Assembly: GCA_009667805.1 (NCBI GenBank)
Contig: CM019065.1
Span: forward strand, 20,859,822 to 20,923,821
Direction: 5' to 3'
Origin: Leptobrachium leishanense
Taxonomy: Eukaryota; Chordata; Amphibia; Anura; Megophryidae
Length of the DNA stretch: 64,000 nucleotides
Under the pieces are notes generated by a model. The model was not told the origin of the DNA and searched no databases. It saw only the letters and a list, made by a program, of their open reading frames with translations. Numbering within the stretch: the first letter of the stretch is position 1; each line of letters opens with the position of its first letter. Of this stretch, positions 48,408-60,765 are shown in pieces. A program made the position numbers and the translations under genes.

Positions 48408-49145
48408 GGGTTAAATTATAATCTTCGCGCAAACGTTTGCGCCGGCGCAAAAACGCATTAACGCGAGGGGTAAAACCCTTCGAGTCGAATGCCGTATTAC
48501 ATCGTCAGCGCAAAAAATGTGTGTAATCGACAACCGTGGGTGAACTTGCGCAAATCCTTTGCGAGCGTAATGTACAACGCGCGTCCTATACTTAGCATTG
48601 TGATCGCAAACTCGTATGTGCGCTGGTACCTGGATGGTATTACAATCTATGCGACGGATGTAATGCATAGCCTTTGTGCGCATAATTTTAGCAACTCCTA
48701 AATGCTGGTGTTAATGGCAAATCTGAACAACCTGGCCGAACCCAAATACACCAGCCCAAAAAAAAATGCAGCAAAGTATAATTACACATTCTACACATAC
48801 CAAACCAATAAAATGGAGAAATTGTGTGTGCATTTATTATTGCTGCAGCATATATGCTCAGATTGACTTTGGCAGGCGCAAAAACTTAACGTGAGACAAT
48901 TGTGGTCCTTAATTCTAATTGGCTGAATCGCTTGAAAAAAACTGTGTGCACACTGATTTCTGCACGCAGCGGAACTGCGCGAGCATTTGTGCGGGGCTGG
49001 TTTATGCGCGTTATTGCTCGACGGATGAAAAAATATGTGAGGATTGTTATTCCAGTGGTGATTTGCACTCATAAACGTTTAACGCTTGATGCACAAATTC
49101 ACGCGTTGCACGTGCGTTTTTGCGTGAAGAATGTAATTTAGCCCT
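48408..49145. mobile_element. GCGCAA-rich inverted-repeat MITE (copy 3 of 4)
   Basis: Ends AGGGGTTAAATTATAATC and GAATGTAATTTAGCCCT. Facing GCGCAAA/TTTGCGC words, and the TTACACATTCTACACATACC core is shared with 55152-55903. The long frames on both strands arise from symmetry. Confidence 0.75.
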
Positions 49146-49955
49146 CAGTGATTTAATGCTGTATTTCACACCACTTTTATTGTGGCGACAGCACTGTATA
49201 CTATTTTAGACTGGTCTTAGGTCTAACATTTATCTCATAATTTTGCATTATTTACGTACGCACACGGATGTTATATGTTCTCTAACTTGCAGCCTACATC
49301 ATAAGAACTTCATTGATTGATTGATTGATTGTGACAGACATAGCACATTGTATGCTTTTATCTGCTGTGTATTGCAAGCATTACTGTACCCATTTTACCC
49401 ACTATCTCTGGTTACCTAATACTAGTCTAATCCTGTGCTCCTGGTAGACCCCCCTCCTTGTCTGTATTATTTAGCACATTTTATATTGAGGTTTTTGTGA
49501 ATATCCCTGTAGGCAGCATACTTGAACACCCTATTAACATACACTAGTGCCTCCGTAGACCTTCTCTTTTCACATTTCAGCATATCTGTCTGACATGGTG
49601 GATGGCTAAACCGTTTACCAACCTATAAAATCAAAATATTGTGTACCTTCCTCCTGGGCTCAGGATTAGGCTTCATTTCCCTCTGCACCTGAACACAAGT
49701 CTGCCCTCTGAGGGATCCACACATCTCCTATAAAGGGCAGGACAGTCTTAATTAGGCCCCAGCTGTTTGTTAACCCTATAAGGGAAAAGGGAGTCCTCCA
49801 TCCACCGGCTGATAAACCTACGGTCTACCACACTGCCCCTAATCACACTGTCATAGGAGATACAAAAGGAAAACATAGTGCAATATCGTAATCAAGTTGA
49901 CATGAGTGAATGGAAGATAATTAAATTTTACTTACATCTTCTGGATCCCACAGGC
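49146..49955. other. V2R intron 1 sequence without recognised features
   Basis: Contains a short GATT run (49314-49330). No gene or bounded element seen. Confidence 0.35.
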
Positions 49956-49958
49956 TAA

Positions 49959-50237
49959 GGCCGGTGTCAGACGAGTGCACTAGGTGCACCCATACTGATG
50001 TGCATACCGGTGTCTGACACTGCAACAGGGCCGGTCGCACGCTTGCACGAATGCGCCCGCAACAAGCATCCCCGTCGATGCGCTAGGACACGCGTTGACG
50101 GGGCTGCAAAGTGCGATCCTCCATAGGAGGATCGCGCTTTGCAGCGCTGAGGGCACTGCAGGGTGGGCAGAGGGCAGTCGAGTGAAAGGAACGTCCACTC
50201 TCACGTATGTTCCTTCCACGCTCGTCTGCTCCCGGCC
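49959..50237. mobile_element. Harbinger-like MITE, 279 bp, TSD TAA
   Basis: Ends GGCCGGTGTCAGACGAG and CTCGTCTGCTCCCGGCC, flanked by TAA on each side (49956-49958 and 50238-50240). A TCAGACGA-bearing terminus links it to the elements at 57724 and 59233. Confidence 0.75.
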
Positions 50238-50804
50238 TAAATGCTGCTATGTGACGGCTTCTATTCTTTTTCTAAGCCTTTAGGTTGAATGAATCACCCA
50301 AAACATGAGAACTGCATGAAACTAGTGACGAGACAGACAGACGGACATCTGACGCTATTTATGTATTTAGCGCTCTGAGCCGTGATTTATATCTTCTGAG
50401 TTATTTTATTCAGCATTTAGTTGTTGGAGTCTATGTCTCCATTTACAGTTTTGGAGGAGCAGTGGGAAGGAGGATAGAGCTCAGGTTACAGTATTCATCA
50501 CAGAGTCCCTGAAGAGCAGGGAAAAGCCACTGAATGGATCCGAAAACTATTCAATAACCCGCTGATAAGATCTGAAAAATCAAATCGCTTTGAAACGCTG
50601 TAAAAAAACGAACGCAACCGACGATCGCCCAAAAAAACGCCGAACACATCTGAAAAAAAGTCAACGATCCGCCAGAAAAAGCCGACAAGCTGAAAAGGCC
50701 TACAGGCCTAAAATGCCTGAAAATAAAATATTAGGTCCTATGAATAATAATAAAAAGGTCTGTTACAGAAAACTAAAAAAACGCTATTTAAAAAAAATTG
50801 GCAA

Positions 50805-51290
50805 AATGCCTATTTATTATTATTATTATTATTCTTTATTCATAAAGCGCCAACATATTCTATAGTACAATGGGGGAGTGCAGACATGAGACATACTAAA
50901 ACACATAAGGAACAGGTGGCCCTGCCCTTAGGATAATTGCCCTACTAATACAGTACTTTACACAAGTGCTTAGCCAGACATCCAATGAGCTTACAATCTA
51001 TAGGACAGGGGTAAGTGAAACAGAAGTGGAGCAGGGGAGTGTGGATCTGGTGGCTAGAGAGAAAATACCAAAGATTGTATGGGAGTGACGGAGATCTTGG
51101 ACTAAAGGTTGATTACAATAAAGTGGCAGCAGCTGGAAGGGAATGAATGAGTTTGGGCCTAGGACTGGGTGGGAGGGTGGATAGGGTGAGCAGGTGGCAC
51201 TGCAGAGTGCAGAGGCTGAGGAGTGGTGGTGGCTGTGTGTGTTGAGCTGTAGTAAGGAAGAGACAGAGCTTTAAGAAGAGGGGTCTGTAT
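50805..51290 (-). mobile_element. LINE/SINE-type repeat with (AATA/ATT)n tail
   Basis: Reading the minus strand, CCTATAGATTGTAAGCTCATT leads to GTTGGCGCTTTATGAATAAAG and an AATAATAAT tail (50812-50835). This is the layout of a common vertebrate retroelement 3' end. A segment at 51190-51265 recurs at 52998-53062, beyond hAT copy 3. Confidence 0.55.
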
Positions 51291-51527
51291 GCAAGCAGTT
51301 AATGACATGCGAGGGGAGGTGGAGGAGGTGGTGGAGGGGGAAGCATGGTAGTAAAATAGTAGTTTTTGGTACTATCAACAACTATCAAAAACGGAGGGAA
51401 AACATTAAAGGGAAAAGTAAATAGCCTGGGAATAATACATAAAAAGCAGAGGACTATGAAAACAACAGGAGTGGCACAGTGGACCCGCTTGAATGACGTC
51501 ATGGTTGATCGCTGGATACCTTGGGGG

Positions 51528-52989
51528 TAGGGATGAGCTGTTCGGTTTGATCGGTTCAGAGTTCGATTCGAACATCGCCTGTTCGCATGTTCATGAACTA
51601 CGAACATTTCCGCGTGTTCGCCCACAATGCACCACAATGGACCACAATGCACTTTTCCACTGGCCTGAAGCTTGTAGTTGGCTACAGCCTGCACCTGACC
51701 ACAGTTTAGGTGCAAGACAGGTGCAAGACTATGCCAATCATGGCTCAGAGTCCTGATTGGGCAAATTTTGCCCAATCATGGGCTCACAGAGCTAAGTCCC
51801 GCAGCCGTGTATAAGGCTTCACACAGCCTTCAGCATGTGTTTTTTGAGAGGAGATTGTTGTGTTAGTGTGTGTTCTCACTGTCAGTCTGACAGCAGCTAT
51901 TGGGGGGTCTCATTGTTACAAAATATCTGGGAATTGTGGTAATCTGTGTGTTCTCACTGCCGCCAGCAATTATGGGGTTTCATTTCTACAAAATATCTGG
52001 GAATTGTTCTAATCTTTGTGTTCTCACTGCCACCAGCAATTTTGGGGGTCAATCATTTATACAAAATATCTGGGAATTGCTCTAATCTTTGTGTTCTCAC
52101 TGCCACCAGCAATTGTGGGGGTTTCATTTCTACAAAATATCTGGGAATTGTGGTAATCTGTGTGTTCTCACTGCCAGCAGCTATTGTGGGGGTCCTATCA
52201 TTTTAATATTGGACTGCAGGGTCCAACCCTGCACTCTTCCACAATACCACGAAAGGTTTACGGTGTGAAGGCACTTGCTGCCACCAAAGGCACAATATTT
52301 GGGTGCACTGCCACTGACGCCTATACCAGATTCATATCATTTTAATATTGGACCGCAGGGTCCAACCCTGCACCCTTCCACAATACCACAGAGGGGTTAC
52401 GGTGTGACAGCACTGTTGCCGACACTAAAGGCCCAATTTTAAAGCACCTATTGTTACTTTCATCCAAAGCCTGCATATGTTTCACCATAATTTAGCCAAA
52501 AAATCACTAAACTTGTTCTGTGTGTCCTAAAATGTCTCCTTTTATAATACAGGCTGCCGCCCCAAGCAGTTGTTTATGAATAGATTAAAGGAAAACCATT
52601 TACCATCATTTGAAAGGTAATTTTTTTGTTTTTAAATGTTTCTATACATCCTACAAATCCGCCACTTCATGGGCAGGTTATGGGGACCTCCTAGGCACGA
52701 TATTTGTTTTATTTTTAACCCTTATTTCATGGAAAACTCACTGTTCCTTTAAAAATGTTCTTTTTAATACTTTTTTTCCTTGTTTCCTGTCCCCCAGGGC
52801 ACTACCCAGACCCCCATACACCTTTTATGGCAAATATCTTGCATATATGCCCTCATGCAGGGCACTCTAAAATCCGAACTTTTGAGTCCCATTGACTTGC
52901 ATTGAGTTCGGTTCGTGTTCGCGTTCGAACTCGAGGTTTTGAAATTGTTCGAATGCGAACCGAACACGGGGGTGTTCGGCTCATCCCTA
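51528..52989. mobile_element. hAT element, copy 3, short non-autonomous, both ends present
   Basis: Begins TAGGGATGAGC and ends GCTCATCCCTA, with eight-base flanks CTTGGGGG (51520-51527) and CTTGGGAG (52990-52997), matching at seven of eight. It keeps both subterminal repeat sets (51880-52200 and 52200-52400) but has no transposase, so it is an internal-deletion derivative of copies 1 and 2. Confidence 0.9.
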
Positions 52990-53510
52990 CTTGGGAGTCC
53001 TTAGGAGTGCAGAGGCTGTGGAGTGGTGGTGGCTGTGTGTGTTGAGCTGTAGGAAGGAAGAAAAAATCCTAAAAAAATAAAGAGACTTTTGGTGAAAATT
53101 GAAAGAATAAACAGGTTAATAGATATTGTAAAAAAAATGGTAATATTTTTAACATTGAAACGTATGGGATTTGCCTGATTAAACCTCCCAAATTAAACCA
53201 CCGAACATCAGGACATTTCCCTGACATTTCTCTGCTGTTCGGTGTCTCTGAATAGATTAACAAATGGTTCTCTATGCGGCTTTCACTGTCGCTGAACAGG
53301 CACCGTATTTCACTGGCAATTTGCCAATATTTGGTGAATTGACAGGTTTTGAAGAGGTGAATGGCTCGAAATTGTTCCGTACTGGGAAATTCACTGTTCG
53401 GTGCAATATCAGAGCCAGTTCGGCTCTCTCTGAATAACTCCTATAGTAACTAAATTCTTTCACATCACAAAGTAAAATGTCAATTATAGCATCATCATAA
53501 TTCCCCTTAC

Positions 53511-53728
53511 GTTGTACATTTGATCCTTGGTGGCTTCTCATTGAAGGGGGCCTTTTGATAGACATATCCATAATGCATTGGTAGCAGCACTCCTATCATG
53601 ATATCTCCAGGTTGGGTCATTCCATTGGGCTCCGTGATGGGCAGCCGGCATCGCTGGTCCTCGGAGTAAAACACTGGAATGAGGAGGAACACAATCAGGT
53701 GCCAGACTGTCTTATACATAGAAGACAT
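53511..53728 (-). CDS. V2R-like receptor, exon 1 (signal peptide)
   Basis: 218 coding bases from the ATG at 53726-53728 to the donor CAAC/GTAAGG. It encodes a hydrophobic signal peptide (TVWHLIVFLLIPVFYS), then CRLPITEP and GDIMIGVLLPMHYG, the first strand of the ligand-binding domain in V2R receptors, and ends PPRIKC. The two leftover bases match the phase of exon 2, 14.5 kb downstream. I chose this methionine because it directly precedes the signal peptide; another in-frame methionine lies three codons later. Confidence 0.88.
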
Positions 53729-55151
53729 GGTGGGTCTAAAAAGGGAGAGACGGGTGAAAATAGTATGGAATTAATTAATTCATCTTGTATCATAAAGGGA
53801 CTTTTTATCACAATCACAAAAATAATATTGTTTATTCTAGCAAGTGTGAGAATCAAAGCCGTCTGAAAGTCGCTGGACGATTCATCAATAAATGCGTCAC
53901 TTTTTCATTATGTTGGATTTATATTCTTCTATAAAATAATGGATTCCACTGGTTTGCTATGAACCTATGTTACTGATTCTTCTGTATCTACTGAATGGCC
54001 GGATATCATTGAATCTCTATTTTACAGATTTAAAATACACTTTCACTTGAAATTAAAGGGTGAATTAAAAAATGAACATCTCCCATAATATAGAAAAGTA
54101 CAGGGAAAACGCCCCAAATCTGATGATGTTCAAACACCGATCAGGACTCAGATCTTTCTTAACCTTGACATAAACCTCTTCAATATCGTGACCCAAGTCA
54201 TTTTAAACCTTTACAAAAAGTTCATGCACATCTTGTCCTACAGGCCGTTCATTCAAAACCTTGAGTAAGACCTGTCTGTGGATCGAAATCTCACATTTTT
54301 GTGCAGCTAAAAAAGGCATGTTGAGTTTCAGAAATTCTAGAGCAGTGTTTGTTTGCTTTGATACGTTTGGAATGTGGCAGATCCTGAGGTTAGTTGTAGC
54401 ATCGCTATAGCAGGAGCTCCCTCACGACATTGTCGTTTTGTCTGCACAATGTGTTTAACACATAATTAAAGAGCAGGACAAACACAATGCCTCGTAGATC
54501 AGTAAGAGAGAAAGCTGAGGGTCGGATATGCCATGTGTCTTGTTGTGGGATCATACAGGTGCAGGGAAGATCCAGATTACAATTGTAAGAAAATGCATGA
54601 AATCTGATATGGGAAATTCTTAGTTTTTACAATCAGAATCCTCCCCTCCTTTTATCCCATTATTTCAGTGCTGCCACCTCTTGAGTTTGTGCTTGTTCAT
54701 TGTAATTCGGCAGAAACAAAGGACTCACAGAAGCAGCTTTGGGGATTTAATGGCGCTACTGCTGGACCTTTTCATCACAGTATTTTTTGTTGGTATCTGC
54801 CTGAAGTTATAATAAATATGGCAGAATGCACATTTTCTGTCTTTTTTACTGTCATTTATCTTAAGTGTCTTCATTTATGTTAAAATATAAAAAAAAATAT
54901 GAATTTAAAAAAAAAATATTTAATTGATGAAATGTTCAGACAAGTAATTGTTAGTGTCTGGATAGCAGCCTGTGATTGGTCATTGGCAGAATGTAAAGCA
55001 ATAGATTTGTACATAGAAAATAGTAACCCATCAATTATTTAGTAAAAGAATAATAATATTAAGAATGACCTGTAACAATATAACTGTATCACTCAGTGAT
55101 AAAACGCTGAGAAAAAATAATTATCCACAGAATGTTTAGAATTAATAGACA

Positions 55152-55903
55152 TAGGGACCTATTTCATTCCTCGAGCATCGGTTTTGTACGCACGCAAATC
55201 TACATTTGCGCGAGGACAAAACCATTTGCGCAGAACGTCGTATTTCAACATTTGCGCAAACGATCCGCGTTATCGTTTGACGCGGATGGACTTGCGCGAA
55301 CGTGATGAACTGTGCGCGTCCTATACTTAACATTGTGAGCGCAAATGCGTTAAGCAGATGGTATTTGAATAGATGCGCAACTTCCTACGAACGACGTTTG
55401 CGCGCATAATTTTAACGTCTTTGAAAACTTGGTGTTAACGGAATATCTGAACGTTCTGGCTGAAACAAAATACACCAGCACCAAAAAAAAAGACAGCGCA
55501 GTATAGTTACACATTCTACACATACCCAAACAAAAAAATTGTGAATTCGTGCATATTTTTTTTATTACTGCAGCATGTATACTCAGATTTATTTTGACAG
55601 GCGCAAAAGCATTAGTGAGTCAATTGAGGTGAATTGATGTCAATTAAGGTTCTTAATTCTGATTGGCTGAATCCCGCGAAAAAAACAGTCCGCGCACTGA
55701 CTTACATGCGCAACGTTACTACGCGCGTATTACACTTAGTTTTGCTCGTTTTTTTTTACTAACGTTATTTTTTGACAGATGAGAAAATGCGTTCGGATCC
55801 GAATACCACGTTAATTTTCACGCGATAATGCTGGACAATGCGCGCAAAAAAATTGCGCTGCGCGAGCGCATTTGCGCAGAGAATGTAATATGGCCCACAG
55901 AAT
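55152..55903. mobile_element. GCGCAA-rich inverted-repeat MITE (copy 4 of 4)
   Basis: Present only in duplication copy B; copy A reads straight through (AATTAATAGAATAGACAG near 2030). Ends are ATAGGGACCTATTTCATTC and GAATGTAATATGGCCCA. A three-base AGA may be the duplicated target but the reading is ambiguous. Confidence 0.8.
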
Positions 55904-57674
55904 AGACAGTAGACACATGGTGAATCAGTCTGGTCAGTAACAGAATGTCAAGTGACAGTTAAGTAATATGGAATGAATGAAAGAATATGATCAGTAACAG
56001 AATGATAAATAATATAATGAAATAACCTGGAATAATAAGAAATAGTATGATCAGTAATAGAGTGAATAAGCTTAGACAGGATCATTAACTGAATGTTCAG
56101 AAAAGGAACGAGCAATAATATGAATTAACAGAATATGATCAAAAAGAAAATGATAAGTAATATAATAAATTAACCTAGAATGATTGTGCAGGTCATGTGA
56201 CCCAGCAGTCAGAGCCTCAAATCGAGTCCTATGGACACCATGGAGGATGCCTGAAGGTGGTCTTAGCGCTGCCTCGAGCATCCTGCGGCTTAGCACTGCA
56301 TTGCGGGGCAGGCTGCTTTATCAGCGACTGCCCTGTAACATGGAGCTAAAACGGGGAAGCTAAGGAGAAACCTGTAAACGCAGCTTTTCTTCCTTTGTGT
56401 CCCTGTTTTAGCGGGCAGTATGTAATACTATCCAGACAGATCAGTAACAGAATGTGCTGCAAACATCAAGTTGACATAAAATGATCAATAATAGAATGTT
56501 CAGCAATTAGCAAGTTGACATAAAATGATCAATAATAGAATGTTCAGCAATTAGCGAGTTGATATAAAATGACGGGTAACAGAAGTTTCAGTAAAGGAAT
56601 GGTCGGTGACAGAATGAATAGACCTGTAACCAAAATAAAAATAATCAATAGACAAGGAAAGATCAGTCAGAGAATTATCAGACAGACGTTTGAGTATTAT
56701 CAGGTGGTGACAGGATCGTGCACCTCTCAGATATTGTATCTTACTCGCTCTCTCCTCATTCACTGAGTGTAACCAAGCAGCAGCATTTCCCAAAGAAGCT
56801 GTTTATAAAGCGACGAACATGTTCAGCATTAAATCCTTATACGTAGAAAGAAGTGACAGGTTTTCCAGTGGGATATTCATGTGAGTGGTCTGTGGAGACA
56901 CAGCATGTTATATCAATGGTTCCACAGGGGGTTCCAGGCTCTACCCTAAGGCTTGGCCATCCTGCGCTGTGATAGCTGTAACATGGGGAATTTAACATCT
57001 CACTCCTGAGACTAAAAAACTTATCAGTGAATAATATACAGAACTATGTCATCCCTGAATATAGCAACTAGAGTTTTGAAGTAAACCAATATAAAACGTT
57101 ATGTATGTATTGTTTAATAAAGATTAGGTTTTATATTTGTTTCTTTCAAAACTCTTGTTGCTATTATCATCAAGGGTTACCCCTACGAGGGTCTTCAAGG
57201 TTACAGTATTAATTGCTAAAAATACACCAGGATCTACTGTGTTGTACATCCCTGATAACACAATCACTGCTTTATGTCATTGTGTGGATAATATGAGCGT
57301 GATTGAAATTTCAATAATTTACAGTATGTAAATACGTTTTTCCGCATTTTATCATCCAATCCTTTGCGTTTATATATGGTTATATATTCTATAAAACAGA
57401 AATAGATAATCTGCTACATCATTTTAATGTGGAAATATGCAATTTTAAACAGAACTGAAAAAAACACAAATGCTTTTTCACTTGTATTTGTTATGTTTAG
57501 CTTCATGAATAATATGACTCTGTAAAACACTGTCCATGCTCCCAGCGTGGGAAATGAGAAGGTGAATAATGGCAGCAGCATTGTTCATTTTATATATGCA
57601 AAGTGGACAATGCTGCTGTCTTGAATTTTTTTTTTTACATTTTTCTCAATTTTCTTATTTATTTTTACTTTTAA

Positions 57675-59228
57675 CCCTTTCGCTGCTGAGCCTTTTCCCA
57701 CCTCTGTGCTGAGCTCATTTTAAGGCTAGGGTCAGACGAACGCATTTTCGCGTTGTCTGTGAAAAAGTGCGTTCGAACGAATGGACGCATTTTTTCACGG
57801 AGTACGCGATAGCAGTCATACGATGCGCATTTGCATCCGTGATTTTGTATACGGATCATCAATAAAACACTTTGTGCATCTGGACGTTATGTTGGCCGGA
57901 CATTTAGCAGTGTCTGACATCTCCAATTCACGACACACGCCGCTAGCGACGCAGCGCACTCTGTACAACCGTACTAGCGGTTTTACGTTCTCTGACAAAA
58001 TGCGTTCGTTTTCCACTTGCGTTGCGCAGCCGGACTTTTGTGCGACCGTACTTCGTATATTGGCCGTCATTGCCCCCATTTGCTGCTACTACGGCCGTGA
58101 TTAAGTGCGCGCTGCACGCGCGTTCGCGACTTTGCGCTCGTCTGACCCTAGCCTAACCGGTTTCGCTCATCATGTTTAACCGCGTTTTGAAGCCTTATTT
58201 TAATATATTACCCAGACATATTATATATCGTTCTTTCCGGCAGACTGTGCAGATTCATTATATGTCATTATTATATGTATACGTTATGTCATGTCTGTAT
58301 ATTATAACAAAAAAATGCAATAAAATTAGAATTTTCAATAATTTACAATGTGTAAAGTTTTTTTTTCACATTTTAAAATGCGATCGTTTGCGGTTATATT
58401 TTCTATGGGGTGCGCTTGTTAAAAAAATTAGAAATGAGTAATCGTTACTTTTTTTGGGGAAAATTCCGTGTTTTTTAGCAAACGCCCCCCATAGAAAAAA
58501 TCGTTAGTGCAGCATCATTGTTCACATTATAATTGAAATGGGAACAATATTGTTGCACTAATAAATCTAAAAAAAAAAAAAAAATTTTTTTTTCTTGTTT
58601 TAAAAAAAATAATTTTTTTTTTTTTTTTTTACATTTTACATGGTCATGTTTGGTATCATTGGAAAGGCCACGCTCTGGCCGTTCCAATGATAGCAAACAT
58701 TAACCCCTAGCTGTCACGGATTGGGAGAGAGGGGTTCATTGGAACCCCTATCTCCACTATAGGTGGCAGCAAGGGGTTAGTTTCAAAACTGGCGCCATCG
58801 CGCTCTGCGCGATGACGGCAGTCATTAGGGGGATATCCCGAAAGCATGGCCGACATCCAAGATGTCGGCCAGCTCCGGGAGGGGACCGCGATACGGCGCA
58901 TGTTTGCGCCATATCGCGATCCAGCCCCCTAGGGGTTAAAGACAGCCGCCGAAGGACCTTCCCCCCCTCCCCTTCAGGCACCTTCCCTGCAATGGCGGGG
59001 GGTGCCTGAAATAGACGTCATCGCGCATGCGCGATGACACCTATCGTGCCCACCGGGGTCCCGGAGGCTGGGTTGACATCGATGATGTCAGCCCGCACCG
59101 GGGGGCCAAGCGATCAGCCGGAATACCGGCTGATCGCGGCTGCAAAGGGAGGACGTGCTCAGCGCGTCTTCCGCAGCCAAGCACCAATGCGGTTGGACGC
59201 GCTGAGCGCGTCCACCACATTGAAGTGG
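57675..59228. mobile_element. TTAA-type (piggyBac-like) element, second copy
   Basis: Flanked by TTAA (57671-57674 and 59229-59232). Empty sites exist at 3938-3941 and 5633-5636. Same family as 40653-41899, with T-rich run at 58580-58632 and the same chain of GC-rich hairpins. A Harbinger-like MITE is nested at 57724-58153. Confidence 0.9.
57724..58153. mobile_element. Harbinger-like MITE, 430 bp, nested in the TTAA element
   Basis: Ends GGCTAGGGTCAGAC and GTCTGACCCTAGCC, flanked by TAA (57721-57723 and 58154-58156). Near-identical sister at 59233-59658. Absent from the TTAA element at 40653. Confidence 0.9.
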
Positions 59229-59232
59229 TTAA

Positions 59233-59658
59233 GGCTAGGGTCAGACTAACGCATTTTCACGTTGTCCGTGAAAAAGTGCGTTCGAACGAATGGACGTATT
59301 TTTTCACGGAATACGCAATAGCGGTCATACGATGCGCAGTTCCATCCGTGATTTTGTACGGATCATCAATAAAACACTTTTTGGGTCTGGACGTTCTGTT
59401 GGGCGGACATTAGCAGCATCTGACGTCTCCTAATCACGCACACACGCCGCTAGCGGACGCAGCGCACTCTGTACGTCAGTACTAGTGGTTTCACGTTCTC
59501 GAAAAAAATGCGTTTGTTTGCGCTTGCGCGTGCGCGGCCGCACTTTTGTGCGACCGTACTTCGTATATTGGCCGTCATTGCCTGGCATCTGCTGCTAGCA
59601 CGGCCGTGATTAAGTGCCGGCGCACGCGCGTTCGCACTGCCTCAGTCTGACCCTAGCC
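59233..59658. mobile_element. Harbinger-like MITE, 426 bp, in the TTAA of another element
   Basis: Same ends GGCTAGGGTCAGAC / GTCTGACCCTAGCC, with TAA at 59230-59232 and 59659-59661. The left TAA is the last three bases of the TTAA that closes the TTAA element, so this insertion is younger. Confidence 0.9.
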
Positions 59659-60225
59659 TAAAAGGTCATGTTTGCAATCAATGGACAGACCACACTCTAG
59701 TCTTTCTAACGACACCTCACATTACCTTGTGTGGTGTTATTGGATAACTTAGTTTCAGGCTTTTCCAATGACACCTAATATGACTGTCAGGCGAACTATG
59801 CATAATGTGCGGGTGTGAGCCCAATATGCAGTGAGGCATATGAAAGAGGCAGGTTGCAGGGCTAAAACAAGATATTTATTTAAATAACACAAACAGAGCA
59901 GAAGCAAATAAACAAGAACTGAATCAAGCGGTATAGAGGATAAGAGGGCGAGGTAGGTAATAAACTAAAGCCGAGAGAAGACACAGGAAAAGGGGCTGAA
60001 GCAATAAAGGGATGACTGAGAGTAATGAGAGTGGGGGTAGAGGTGAGAAACTGGATGCTATAGGGAGCTAAAGATAGGGGGAGGCAAAGAGCAGAATAAA
60101 CGGATGAAAGGATTAAACACAGGATGAAAATAGGAAACAAAGGAGGGAACTAATGGGGCAGACACTGTATAGACAATCATTACAGATAATATTAAACAGA
60201 GGAATGAAGCAGAATAGCTAAGGAA

Positions 60226-60765
60226 CACTAAACAAGAAAACAAAAAATGAGGGAGCCCTGACTAAGGGATACACCTCAAAGAACGGTCTATAAGGGTCAG
60301 TCTTGGTTTATTTTCTTGTGCTTTGGATCACTGGATGCACGCCCGTATATGCGGCGGCATAGCAGCAATTATGGCAATGGCTTTGTATTATTGACGTGCT
60401 TCGGTGATGGCATATGTTGTGCCTTAGACACTTTTTGAACAAAGTTAATATTAAGACCTAGGTCTCCTATCAAGATTGATCAAGAATTTTCCCATGTGTC
60501 TTTTGTCTTTTTGATTTTATCATTTTCTGGCGTTCACAATGAATGTCTCTTATTTATACCAATAAAATATTTACTCATTATTTTCCGGCACTCCTGTTAT
60601 TTGAGGTGTGTCCCTTAGTCAGGGGGTCCCTCATTATTTGTTTTCTTGTTTAGTATTCTAATGGTTGAAGGTTTAATCCTTCTGAACAGGTCTGTTCTCT
60701 CAGACTTAAGGTAGGAAAGAGGTGACTACAGTGGTTCAGGGTCACCTGACTTAAGTGGTTGTTAG
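60226..60765. mobile_element. Insertion of unknown class, 540 bp, 14 bp TSD
   Basis: Flanked by GAATAGCTAAGGAA (60212-60225 and 60766-60779); copy A has the single site near 4494-4510. The first 50 bases (AACAAGAAAACAAAAAATGAGGG...) are complementary to about 60605-60655. The long target duplication suggests reverse transcription, but no poly(A) tail is visible. Confidence 0.65.

Larger units (their letters stand above)
50560..53443. mobile_element. Harbinger-like MITE split by later insertions
   Basis: 50580-50800 and 53050-53443 together match the 768-1651 element in order (GAAACGCTG, AATAATAATAAAAAGG, ACATTGAAACGTATGGGAT, then CTCTCTCTGAATAAC). The middle was filled by a retroelement tail (50805-51290) and hAT copy 3. 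The left terminus is degenerate. Confidence 0.6.

Noticed and set aside
57781..58104. 107-codon plus-strand frame
   Set aside because: Lies entirely within the nested Harbinger-like MITE; the frame is not kept in the sister copy at 59233-59658.
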